A stretch of 64,000 nt of DNA. Origin: Amycolatopsis anabasis. Lineage in GTDB: Bacteria > Actinomycetota > Actinomycetes > Mycobacteriales > Pseudonocardiaceae. Under the pieces are notes generated by a model, which was given only the letters and a program-made list of their open reading frames with translations, did no database searches and was not told where the DNA came from. Below are positions 33,306 to 41,478 of the stretch, piece by piece. The stretch lies in the NCBI RefSeq assembly GCF_009765355.1, contig NZ_VTHK01000010.1, forward strand, positions 152,911 through 216,910, in the 5' to 3' direction. A program made the position numbers and the translations under genes. Position 1 is the first letter of the stretch. Each line of letters opens with the position of its first letter.

Positions 33306-33976
33306 CCTCTCCGGATGGGCCGTGCCGATCGGGGGAGCGGTTTCGGCCGACCGGAATACGTTTCGCGAACGGTGAAATCGCTGTTTGGTTTTGGAGAATG
33401 TGAAAGCAGTTCAATGACGGGAGACGTGGCCCTACCGCGCGGTAGGATTTGCGCTGGCAACGAGTTTGGGCGGGATGATCACGGCTCGGGGTGGGCCGTC
33501 GAGGCGATCGTGCGTCCGGCCGGAATTCCTGCCGTCATACCGCAAGATCTTGGAATAGAATTCATGTTCGGGCTTTCTTGGTGGAATCTTGTGCGGCCGC
33601 AGAACCACCGTTCCGGGGCATTGTCACGGAGGGTGGCGAAAAATCGGGCAAAACACCCCATTCTGTTACTCGGCGCGCTCGATCGGCTGTTACGGCGGAC
33701 GAGAACTCCCGTCACCGCACCTGTCACACAGCGGACGCGCGGTCTGCCGCCATCCGGGGCATGGAAGACTGTGCGCGCTACCGCCGGTCGGGAGTCGCTC
33801 CCACCCAGAGTGATCAAGATCCACGCGAGTGAGTGAGTCCACTAGCACACTACGAAATCCGGGTGGTCGGGGTTAATCCTTGGCCGGTTGGCAACGATGA
33901 TGGAGACCACGAGTTTCAGTGAGATTGGCCGTAATGTGCGTCCGGCGGATGAGCCCACTTCAACAGAACGCGCTTT
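33306..33976. other. Gene-free, less GC-rich stretch before the T4SS-like operon
   Basis: No reading frame here has the codon bias of the surrounding genes; frames with ATG on both strands exist but look like chance. The stretch is visibly more AT-rich than the rest of the window. It contains a perfect 16-bp palindrome CCTACCGCGCGGTAGG at 33431-33446. Part of that motif (GCGCGGTAGG) also precedes the SCO6745-type gene at 32423. Nothing else is recognised. Confidence 0.5.
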
Positions 33977-34012
33977 GACCGCTACAACTCGTAACGTCAT
34001 GATGTTGTAGGG
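33977..34012 (+). promoter_or_regulatory. Candidate promoter/operator of the T4SS-like operon
   Basis: TTGACC (33977-33982) is a good -35 element. A TG-rich region 17 to 24 bases downstream could serve as the -10. A perfect inverted repeat CTACAAC (33984-33990) / GTTGTAG (34006-34012) lies across the same DNA and is a plausible operator. Placement 85-120 bases before the first gene of the operon supports this. Confidence 0.45.
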
Positions 34013-34038
34013 ACGGCGCAGTATGTTCTGGAACGACC

Positions 34039-34064
34039 GTGGGGCCCGCGGCGCGGGGCCCCAC
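34039..34064 (+). terminator. GC-rich hairpin in the leader of the T4SS-like operon
   Basis: GTGGGGCCC (34039-34047) pairs with GGGCCCCAC (34056-34064) around an eight-base loop, 33 bases before the first start codon. It could be an attenuator, an RNA-stabilising element or the terminator of an unseen short transcript. There is no U run. Confidence 0.45.
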
Positions 34065-34096
34065 CTGACCACGCTCCTCGCACCCGGGAGTACGCG

Positions 34097-34363
34097 ATGA
34101 CCATGTTGACGCTTGTGCAGGACCTGGCACAGGGCGAGATCAAGACCAAGGGCGTCCGAGACTGGATGCTCGAGAACATCATCCCGCTGGTGTTGCTCGC
34201 CGTCGCGCTGTTGCTGCTGTGGCTGGGTGGCGGCAAGGGCGACAACGCCGGGGTGATGCGCCGCCTGGCCGGCGTGGTGATCGCGCTGGCGATCATCGGC
34301 CTGGCGGTCAGCGGCCTCGGGGTGAACGTCGGCGAATGGATCGCCGGCCTGTTCACCGGCTGA
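34097..34363 (+). CDS. Small two-span membrane protein, first gene of the T4SS-like operon
   Basis: 88 residues. Two hydrophobic segments (residues ~27-44 IIPLVLLAVALLLLWLGG and ~57-77 LAGVVIALAIIGLAVSGLG) are joined by a short charged loop (GKGDNAGVMRR). The size, the two helices and the first place in front of a VirB4-like ATPase recall VirB2/TrbC-type pilin subunits. There is no recognisable signal-peptide site, and the match is architectural only. Spacing to the next gene is 18 bases. Confidence 0.75.
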   Translation: MTMLTLVQDLAQGEIKTKGVRDWMLENIIPLVLLAVALLLLWLGGGKGDNAGVMRRLAGVVIALAIIGLAVSGLGVNVGEWIAGLFTG

Positions 34364-34381
34364 AGCCGGAGACGACCGGCA

Positions 34382-34843
34382 GTGCGCATTCGAACCGATG
34401 ACGAGGTTTACCGGGTCGATGCCGTCTGGCTCGGCCCGCCCAAGGCCACGTTCCCCTGGCGGGCCCGTTACGTCGCCTGGGGCGTCGGCATCCCGGTGTT
34501 CCTGATCGTCCTGACCGTCGAGCGCCAGCTCGGCCTGGGATTCGGGTTCTTCACCACCGCGTGGGCCTTCGTCGCGACGATCTTGATCACCCGGTTGATC
34601 ACGGCCAAGATCAGCCACGAGCGGCCGCTCGGCGCGGTCATGGCCATGTGGGTGCGGGAGCTGCACACGCCGCGGGAGCGCACCAGCGCGACCGGCGGCG
34701 CGGTCAGCGCGAGCAAGATCCGGGTGCGCGCGCAGCGCCCGCGGCCGAAGAACCGCCGGGGCAGGCGCGGCGGACAACAGAACATGGCAAGGCAGGCACC
34801 ACGAGCGCGCCGTAGCCGCACCGCGGTACCGGCGGGGAGGTAG
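34382..34843 (+). CDS. Small membrane protein (VirB3/PrgI-like position)
   Basis: 153 residues from GTG. A cytoplasmic N-terminus with YRVDAVWLGPPKATFPWRAR precedes two spans (residues ~32-50 and 55-73). A basic cytoplasmic tail rich in Arg, Lys and Gln (RPRPKNRRGRRGG) follows and could bind nucleic acid or phospholipid. The gene ends three bases before the VirB4-like start. Small two-span proteins at this place in type IV secretion operons are usually VirB3/PrgI equivalents; that is inference from order. Confidence 0.72.
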   Translation: MRIRTDDEVYRVDAVWLGPPKATFPWRARYVAWGVGIPVFLIVLTVERQLGLGFGFFTTAWAFVATILITRLITAKISHERPLGAVMAMWVRELHTPRERTSATGGAVSASKIRVRAQRPRPKNRRGRRGGQQNMARQAPRARRSRTAVPAGR

Positions 34844-34846
34844 TCG

Positions 34847-37774
34847 TTGTTCGGTCGCGGCGCACGCCGGAAGAACCGGGAACAGGACCTGTCCCCGGGG
34901 GCCGCCCCCTGGCTCCCGCAGCAGGCCCGATCCATGCCGGCGCCCCCGAAGCAGCCGGGAAGAGGCCGTCGCCTGCCCGGCGAGCAGGCGATCCCCAGCT
35001 ACACGCCGTCGATCGCGGCGCGCAGCATCGACGGGCACCTGCTGCGCACCGGGCACGAGGTGTACGCCTGGTACCGGCTCGCGCCGCAGCGCTGGTCCTT
35101 TCGTTCGGACTCGCAGCGCCGTGACCTGATCGCGGCGATCGCCGGGCAGTACGCGGAACTGCAGGGCCGCTGGCTGCACCTGCGCGTGACCACCCGCCCG
35201 TACCCGATCCGCATGTGGGCCGAGGCGCACGTGCACAACGCGCTGGGCCGGCCCGCCGACACCCCGGGCGCGCTGTCCTTCGACGACTACCTGATCGGCG
35301 AGCAGCAGCAGCTGATGGGCCGCTCGATGGCGGAGAAGGAGGTCTACATCGGGGTCCAGGTGCAGACCCGCCGGATGATGGACCGCGCCGTCGAACGCGC
35401 CGCCCCGGTGCTGCGCAAGATCCTGCCCGAGGCCGTCGACGCCGAGCTGACCGCGCTGGACTCCGAGGTCGAGCACCTCGACCAGGTGATCGGCTCGGCC
35501 GGGCTGGACGGCCGCCCGGTGCACGCCGAGGAGATGTCCTGGCTGATGCACCGGTCCTGCTCGCTCGGCCTGCCCGCGCCGCGGAACATGCCCGCGGTGC
35601 CCGGCGCGGCCTGGGAGCCGGAAGACCTGGCCAGTTTCACCGACGCCGCCGACTTCCACTCCGAGCCGTACGCGCCGACGGTCACCGTGCGCGGGCGCAC
35701 CGGTTCCAACGCCGGGGTTTCGCGGCACGTCGCGATCCTGACCGTCGGGCAGATGCACGGCCTGCAGATCCCCGAGGTCGACGATCCGTGGGTGCAGCAC
35801 GCCGACCGGCTGCCCGCGTCGGTCGAATGGTCCGCGCGGATCTACGTGCGCCGCCCGGAAGAGGTCGCCGGGGAGTTGCAGCGCCAGATGAACAAGGTGC
35901 GCTCGCAGGTCAAGCACTACACCGACGAGCACGAGCTGGAGCCCCCGCAATCGCTTGCGCGCCAGGCGACCCGGGTGCTCGAGATCGACGACGAGATGAC
36001 CTCGGGCTTCACCGCGCTGGCCACCCGGGTCCGCTCCTGGTGGCGGCTGGCGGTGTCCGGCCCGACCGAGCGGGACGCGCTGCGCCTGGCCCAGCAGTTG
36101 CTCGACCTGTACAAGCCGAAGATCGCCATCGAGCACCCGGAAGCGCAGTACGCGATGGCGCGCGAGTTCATCCCGGGCGAACCGCTGGCCTCGGCCGCGT
36201 ACATGCGCCGCGGTTCGGTGGTGTGGGCGGCGGCCTCGGTGCCCACCGCGACCGCCGAGGTCGGCGACCGGCGCGGCATCCTGCTCGGCGAGACCTGCAC
36301 GGCGACCCGGCGCCCGGTGGCCTGGGACCCGTGGATGGCGCAGGAGATCCGGGACGGTTCCGGGCTCACCGCGATGGTCGCCGGGCTCGGCGGCGGCAAG
36401 TCGTTCCTCGGTGGCGGCATCGTCTACAAGACGCTGCGGGCCGGGGCGCACTGGACGATCCTCGACCCGTCCGGCCCGCTGTCGCGGCTGTGCGACCTGC
36501 CGGAGATCCGGCCGTACGCGCGGCCGATCAACCTGCTCAACGCCCAGCCCGGCATCCTCAACCCGTACCGCGTGGTCGCCGAGCCGCTGCTCGAGCACTT
36601 CATGGACGAGGACGATCCGGAACGCGCGTGGCGCCGCGAGAAGGCGCTGGCCGGGGCGACCCGGCGGCGGCTCGTGCTCGACGTGCTCACCGGGGTGCTG
36701 CCCTACGAGGTGGCCCGCATGGCGCAGAGCCGGATCGTGCTGCTGCGCGCGGTGCGCGCGGTCGGCGGCCGGTTCGACGCCGACCCCGGGCAGGTGATCG
36801 ACGCGCTGCGGCGGGATTCCAGCGAGCACCACGAGCACGCGGTGGTGGTCGCCGACTTCCTGGACGAGATGCGCGAGCGGATGTCCCTGCTCATCCCGGA
36901 AACCGACGCCGACCCGTACGCCGAGACGCGCGACGACCGGATGACCGTGCTGACCATGGCCGGGCTGACCCTGCCCAAGGACGGCGTCGGCCGCGAGCAC
37001 TGGACCGACGCCGAGGCGCTCGGCGTCGAGATGCTGAACCTGGCCGCGTGGCTGACCCAGCGCTCGGTCTACGAGAAGCCGAAGGACCTGCGCAAGGGCG
37101 TCTGGATCGACGAGGCGTTCTTCCTGTCCGAGGTGCCGACCGGCCGGGTGCTGATGAACCGGTTCGCGCGCGACTCGCGGAAGTGGAACGTCCGGGTGCT
37201 GCTGTCGTCCCAGATCCCCGCGGACTTCCTGAAGATCCAGGGTTTCGTCGCGCTGCTGGACTCGGTGTTCGTCGGCCGCCTGGACGACGACGATGCCCAG
37301 GCGGACGCGTTGCGGTTGCTCAAGGTGCCGGTCGGCGTCGGCTACGAGCAGGTCGTCGCCGCGCTGGGGCGGCGGCCGGGCGCCCAGCGCAGCGGCCTGG
37401 AGCGCGACCGGGAGCCGCGGCAGTTCATCTTCGGCGACGGCGCCGGGGGCGTGGAGCGGATCCGGGTGGACTTCTCCGGGCCGCATCTGGAGCACCTGCG
37501 CAACGCCATGGACACCACGCCGGGTTCGGTGCCGGAGGCGCGCAGCGCCCCGCCGACGCCGCCGGAGGACCCGCAGCCGTACGTGCCGACGCCGCCGGAC
37601 GACGAAGAGCTGGAACAGGACCTGGAACTGGCCGCCGAGCTGGAGGTCGGGCTGACCGAAGAACAGGTGCTCACCGAAGCCGCCGAAGCGTCCAACGGAA
37701 AGCACGAGGAGCGCGCCCCCAGCGGGGCCGGTGGTAAGGGAAAAAGTAGTGGCACCGGCAGGGACGCGGCATGA
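34847..37774 (+). CDS. VirB4-like ATPase of a T4SS-related system
   Basis: 975 residues from TTG. An N-terminal region of ~400 residues lacks membrane spans. The ATPase core has Walker A AGLGGGKSF at ~512-520, Walker B KGVWIDEAFF at ~750-759, and a following SSQIPADFLKIQGF segment typical of VirB4/TraC sensors. The acidic C-terminus (PPDDEELEQDLELAAELEVG) is low complexity. VirB4 ATPases energise assembly and transport in type IV secretion. Its stop overlaps the next start (ATGA). Alternative reading: a DNA-translocase relative; VirB4 is preferred because of the neighbours. Confidence 0.85.
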   Translation: MFGRGARRKNREQDLSPGAAPWLPQQARSMPAPPKQPGRGRRLPGEQAIPSYTPSIAARSIDGHLLRTGHEVYAWYRLAPQRWSFRSDSQRRDLIAAIAGQYAELQGRWLHLRVTTRPYPIRMWAEAHVHNALGRPADTPGALSFDDYLIGEQQQLMGRSMAEKEVYIGVQVQTRRMMDRAVERAAPVLRKILPEAVDAELTALDSEVEHLDQVIGSAGLDGRPVHAEEMSWLMHRSCSLGLPAPRNMPAVPGAAWEPEDLASFTDAADFHSEPYAPTVTVRGRTGSNAGVSRHVAILTVGQMHGLQIPEVDDPWVQHADRLPASVEWSARIYVRRPEEVAGELQRQMNKVRSQVKHYTDEHELEPPQSLARQATRVLEIDDEMTSGFTALATRVRSWWRLAVSGPTERDALRLAQQLLDLYKPKIAIEHPEAQYAMAREFIPGEPLASAAYMRRGSVVWAAASVPTATAEVGDRRGILLGETCTATRRPVAWDPWMAQEIRDGSGLTAMVAGLGGGKSFLGGGIVYKTLRAGAHWTILDPSGPLSRLCDLPEIRPYARPINLLNAQPGILNPYRVVAEPLLEHFMDEDDPERAWRREKALAGATRRRLVLDVLTGVLPYEVARMAQSRIVLLRAVRAVGGRFDADPGQVIDALRRDSSEHHEHAVVVADFLDEMRERMSLLIPETDADPYAETRDDRMTVLTMAGLTLPKDGVGREHWTDAEALGVEMLNLAAWLTQRSVYEKPKDLRKGVWIDEAFFLSEVPTGRVLMNRFARDSRKWNVRVLLSSQIPADFLKIQGFVALLDSVFVGRLDDDDAQADALRLLKVPVGVGYEQVVAALGRRPGAQRSGLERDREPRQFIFGDGAGGVERIRVDFSGPHLEHLRNAMDTTPGSVPEARSAPPTPPEDPQPYVPTPPDDEELEQDLELAAELEVGLTEEQVLTEAAEASNGKHEERAPSGAGGKGKSSGTGRDAA

Positions 37775-39846
37775 CCGTGCTTACCCTGCTGGGCGTGTTG
37801 TCCGTCGCCGGGGGATGGCACGTGCTACGCCACAACCGAACCCGGCGCGATGCGGTGAAGGGGCGAAAAAGACCGGGCAAGCTCGCGACCATGGTCATGG
37901 TCGTGCTGGTGCTCGGCCTGCAGGCGGTGGCCACCGCCCCGGCGGCGTCCGCGGCGGCCTGCGGTGAGGCCCCCAATCCGGAGCGGCCCGGCTCCGGCAT
38001 GGTCGGGGCGCTGGACCCGCCGCGCCAGCACGGTCTGAACGGCAGCGCGTACCTGGACTACAGCTACGCCGGGATGGTCTGGAACGTCTTCGAGACCAAC
38101 TGCGGCCCGCTGGCCGGGATCACCGACCCCAACTCGACGATCGACACGTGGGCCGGGAACCAGCTGTTCAACATCGGCAAGAACATCGTCGGCGCCACCA
38201 ACTCGCTGCACTACACCGTGATGGAAGGCGGGCTGCTCAACCCGATCTACAGCGCGGTGAAGTCCGGGGCGGAGAAGGTCTACAACAACATCTACGGCCA
38301 GCTTTTCGGCCTGGCCGCGCTGTTGCTGGCGATCTTCATGTTCCGCAACATCTGGCGCGGGGACCTGTCCGCGGTCAGCAAACGCGCGCTGTACGCGCTC
38401 GCCGGGGTCTGGCTCGCGGCGTCCTCGTTCGCGATGCTGCGGTACTTCGATCCGATCGACAAGGCGATCGTGCAGACGACGACCAACATCCAGGCCGGGT
38501 TCATCGACAGCTCGGGCGACACGATCGCGCACGAGGTGCTGCCCACCGAACTGCACAACAAGGTCGTCTACGACAACTGGCTCCGGGGTGAGTTCGGGGC
38601 GCCGGACGCGGCGCAGGCGCAGCAGTTCGGCCGCCCGCTGCTGGACGCGCAGGCGTTCACCTGGACCCAGATGAACAACGACGAGGACGCGAACCAGGCG
38701 GTCGTGGACGGCAAGAAGGCCGCCTTCAAGAACATCTCGACCCAGCTCGGCCCGGCGACCGGGTACTTCACCGGGGAGGACGGCAGCCGCACCGGCGCCG
38801 GTTTCCTGTCGCTGGCCCAGAGCCTGGTCTACGCGCTGTTCCAGTTGCTGGCCAAGGCTTCGGTGCTGCTGGCCCAGGTGCTGATCCGGTTGCTGACCCT
38901 GACCGCCCCGCTGCTCGGCCTGGTCGCCCTGCTGCACCACGACATCCTGCGCCGGGTGGCCAAGGTGGTCGGCGCGGTCGCGTTCAACCTGATCGTGCTG
39001 TCGGTGCTCGCCGGGATCCACGCCTTGCTGCTCAAGGCGATCTTCGACGCGGGCAACTCGCTGTCGATGCTGGTGCAGATGGCGATGGCCGGTCTGGTCA
39101 CCATCCTGCTCTTCCTGGTCGGGCGCCCGGTACGGCGGTTGTGGCAGATGGTGGAGATGTCGGTCAGCATGGTCGGCGCGTCCATCCCGTCGCCCAGCGG
39201 CGGCCTGTTCTCCAAGTTCCGGCGCAAGCAGGGGCCGACGCCGCAGGACGAGTTCTGGCAGAAGATGCGGGATTCGGACGAGGCCATCGAGGGCGAGGCG
39301 CGCGGCCCGATCGGCGCGACCGCCGGTGGCGGCCGGTTCCGGCCCGAGGCGACCGTGTTCGCCAGCGCGCAACGCCTCGACGGCGGCGGCGCCGCGCGTC
39401 CGGCGGCGGCCTGGTCCGGGGCGCCGTGGCCGGGTGGCGCGGGCGCGGTGTCCGGCGGGGCCCTGCCCGCGGGTGGCGGCCCGAGCGTGCTGTCCGGGTT
39501 CGCCTCCGACGGCCGGGAGGGCGGCGACTACGTGCTCGCCGGTGGTGGCCCGCCGGGTGGCGGGCGGACCGACGGGGCCCAGGTGCCGCCGCAGAGCCGC
39601 CGGGTCGACACCTCGCCGGTGTTCGATCGCCGCTGGGGCGACGAGCCCGAACCGGTCGTGGTGCCGTCGCGGATGGGGTCGGTGGGGACCGAGGCGCCGC
39701 CGGCCTGGACCGTCCCGGCCACCCCGCGGCCGCGCCGGGTCGAACCCGAGGTGGTGGCCGGGAAACCGGTGTTCACGCTGTACCGGCCCTCGCGCGGGAT
39801 CGAGGTGCGGGAAGACCTGCGCGACACGGATCGGGTGGTGAGGTGA
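37771..39846 (+). CDS. TrbL/VirB6-like polytopic membrane protein
   Basis: 691 residues. A signal-like segment around residues 46-66 (ATMVMVVLVLGLQAVATAPA) ends in an AASA-A site. Several spans follow: near 180-195, 213-225, 357-400 and 415-455 (a cluster with KASVLLAQVLIRLLTLTAPL). A cytoplasmic tail of ~210 residues, rich in Gly, Pro and Ala, ends the protein. The arrangement resembles the VirB6/TrbL inner-membrane channel. It overlaps the ATPase gene by four bases. Two Cys in the extracellular loop may form a disulfide. Confidence 0.82.
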   Translation: MTVLTLLGVLSVAGGWHVLRHNRTRRDAVKGRKRPGKLATMVMVVLVLGLQAVATAPAASAAACGEAPNPERPGSGMVGALDPPRQHGLNGSAYLDYSYAGMVWNVFETNCGPLAGITDPNSTIDTWAGNQLFNIGKNIVGATNSLHYTVMEGGLLNPIYSAVKSGAEKVYNNIYGQLFGLAALLLAIFMFRNIWRGDLSAVSKRALYALAGVWLAASSFAMLRYFDPIDKAIVQTTTNIQAGFIDSSGDTIAHEVLPTELHNKVVYDNWLRGEFGAPDAAQAQQFGRPLLDAQAFTWTQMNNDEDANQAVVDGKKAAFKNISTQLGPATGYFTGEDGSRTGAGFLSLAQSLVYALFQLLAKASVLLAQVLIRLLTLTAPLLGLVALLHHDILRRVAKVVGAVAFNLIVLSVLAGIHALLLKAIFDAGNSLSMLVQMAMAGLVTILLFLVGRPVRRLWQMVEMSVSMVGASIPSPSGGLFSKFRRKQGPTPQDEFWQKMRDSDEAIEGEARGPIGATAGGGRFRPEATVFASAQRLDGGGAARPAAAWSGAPWPGGAGAVSGGALPAGGGPSVLSGFASDGREGGDYVLAGGGPPGGGRTDGAQVPPQSRRVDTSPVFDRRWGDEPEPVVVPSRMGSVGTEAPPAWTVPATPRPRRVEPEVVAGKPVFTLYRPSRGIEVREDLRDTDRVVR

Positions 39847-39849
39847 GTC

Positions 39850-40446
39850 ATGCCGATTCGCACCAACCGCGGCCGCGCCGCGGTGTACCGGAGGCTGTGG
39901 GGATGGCCGCTGCGTTCCCCGAAGCACCTGGTCTTCGCGATCGTCCTGCTGGTCGTGCTGATCACCGCGATCGGCATCATCCTGCCGAAGGTCCTGGTCG
40001 ACCGGAACGGCCGGAACCTGCCGCCGGGTAGCGCGTCCTCGGCGGAGACCACCAGCACCCGCTCGCCGCAGGCCCCGGGCGCGGCCCCGCAGTCGACCCG
40101 GCTCACCAGCCCGCTGAAGTCGCCGACCTCGGCGCCGCCGAACCCGGAGGCGCTCACGGTCGCCAAGTCCTGGGCGGCGGCCTGGGTGAACCACCCCGCC
40201 GGGATCACCAACGAGCAGTGGCTGCAGGCGCTGCGCCCGCTCACCACCGACGAGTACCTGCCGCAGATGTCCACTGTGGACCCGGCGAACATCCCGGCGA
40301 CCAAGGTCACCGGCGATCCCACCCCCACGACTTCGTATACCAGCTCGGTCGAGGTGCAGGTGCCCACCGACGGACCCAAGCTGACCATCACCGTGGTGAA
40401 CACCGGCGCCGGTTGGCGGGTGTCGCGCTACGACCAGGCGGGCTGA
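39850..40446 (+). CDS. Bitopic membrane protein with NTF2-like/VirB8-like outer domain
   Basis: 198 residues. A short basic cytoplasmic N-terminus (RTNRGRAAVYRRLWGW) and one membrane span (~26-46) precede a Ser/Thr/Pro linker. The outer domain of about 100 residues contains AKSWAAAWVNHPAGITNEQW and ends in WRVSRYDQAG. This is the shape of VirB8/TcpC-type conjugation proteins, which have an NTF2-like fold, but primary sequence identity is not evident. Start follows the previous stop by three bases. A STVD codon run contains the TCCACTGTGGA motif. Confidence 0.68.
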   Translation: MPIRTNRGRAAVYRRLWGWPLRSPKHLVFAIVLLVVLITAIGIILPKVLVDRNGRNLPPGSASSAETTSTRSPQAPGAAPQSTRLTSPLKSPTSAPPNPEALTVAKSWAAAWVNHPAGITNEQWLQALRPLTTDEYLPQMSTVDPANIPATKVTGDPTPTTSYTSSVEVQVPTDGPKLTITVVNTGAGWRVSRYDQAG

Positions 40447-40451
40447 TCGCC

Positions 40452-41450
40452 ATGCGCCTCGGACCGCTGATCGGATGCCTGGTGGCGGCGGTGTTCGCCG
40501 TGATCGTCGGGGGCGTGACCGTGATCAAGGTGGTCAGCAACCAGCAGGAGGCGCAGGCCCGCGGCTACTCGAACCTCAGCTGCGACGCCGGGATCGGGCC
40601 GTCCCAGCCCGGCCAGCAGAACAAGGGCGCCGCCGACGCCGGGAACCTGAACGACGAGCAGCGTCAGATCGTTTCGCTCATCGTCGAGATCGGCAAGCAG
40701 CGCAACCTGTCGCCCCGGGCCTGGCAGATCGCGATCCAGGCCGGGATGACCGAATCCGGTCTGCGCAACCTGAACTACGGCGACCGCGACTCGCTGGGCA
40801 TCTTCCAGATGCGCCCGTCGATGGGCTGGGGCACGGTCGAGCAGGTCACCAACCCGCCCTACCAGGTGAACAAGTTCTACGACGTGTTGTCCGCGGTGCC
40901 GGACTGGGAGAAGCGGCGGCCCGGCGAGTCCGCGCAGGCGGTGGAGCGTTCCGGTTTCCCGGACCGCTACCACAAGTGGGAACCGATGGCCGTGCACCTG
41001 GTGGAGAACGTCGGCCAGGTGACCGATCCGGTCGGCTGCGGCCAGGGCGTCGGCACGGCGCTGCCGCCGAACCAGGCGGCCGCGGCGGCCATCCAGTTCG
41101 CGCTGGGCGAGCAGGGCAAGCCGTATGTCTGGGGCGCCACCGGCCCCAACTCCTACGACTGCTCGGGCCTGATGCTGCGGGCCTACGAGAAGGCCGGGAT
41201 CACGCTGGACCGGGTCTCCCGCGATCAGTTCCGCGACGGCGCGATGCTGCCGGTCAAGGACGCGCAGCCGGGTGACCTGCTGTTCTGGGCCTACGACGAG
41301 TCGAATCCGAACACCATCCACCACGTGGCCATGTACCTGGGCGACAACAAGATCGTCGAGGCGCAGCAGACCGGCGTCCCGGTGCACACCAGGTCGGTGT
41401 CCTGGGACGAGGGCGAGCTGATGCCCCAGGCCGTCCGACCGGGCGTGTAG
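40452..41450 (+). CDS. Two-domain peptidoglycan hydrolase: lytic transglycosylase-like plus NlpC/P60
   Basis: 332 residues from ATG. An N-terminal signal anchor (RLGPLIGCLVAAVFAVIVGG) comes first. A transglycosylase-like region follows with QAGMTESGLRNLNYGDRDS and GIFQMRPSMGWG. The NlpC/P60 domain has catalytic Cys in YDCSGL (~237), and His in TIHHVAMYLG (~290). Such enzymes open the cell wall for secretion or conjugation machinery (VirB1-like). It follows the VirB8-like gene after five bases, so it belongs to the operon. Confidence 0.93.
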   Translation: MRLGPLIGCLVAAVFAVIVGGVTVIKVVSNQQEAQARGYSNLSCDAGIGPSQPGQQNKGAADAGNLNDEQRQIVSLIVEIGKQRNLSPRAWQIAIQAGMTESGLRNLNYGDRDSLGIFQMRPSMGWGTVEQVTNPPYQVNKFYDVLSAVPDWEKRRPGESAQAVERSGFPDRYHKWEPMAVHLVENVGQVTDPVGCGQGVGTALPPNQAAAAAIQFALGEQGKPYVWGATGPNSYDCSGLMLRAYEKAGITLDRVSRDQFRDGAMLPVKDAQPGDLLFWAYDESNPNTIHHVAMYLGDNKIVEAQQTGVPVHTRSVSWDEGELMPQAVRPGV

Positions 41451-41478
41451 GCCGCTCCGGCGTTTACTATCGGACCCG

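Noticed and set aside
33315..33836. A 173-codon frame in the gap before the T4SS-like operon
   Set aside because: No domain, no ribosome site, codon usage unlike the neighbours, and competing frames on the other strand.
33842..37705. A 1287-codon open frame on the minus strand
   Set aside because: It is antisense to the T4SS-like ATPase and two small genes, has runs of Arg/His/Gln/Gly typical of GC-rich shadow frames, and no domain.
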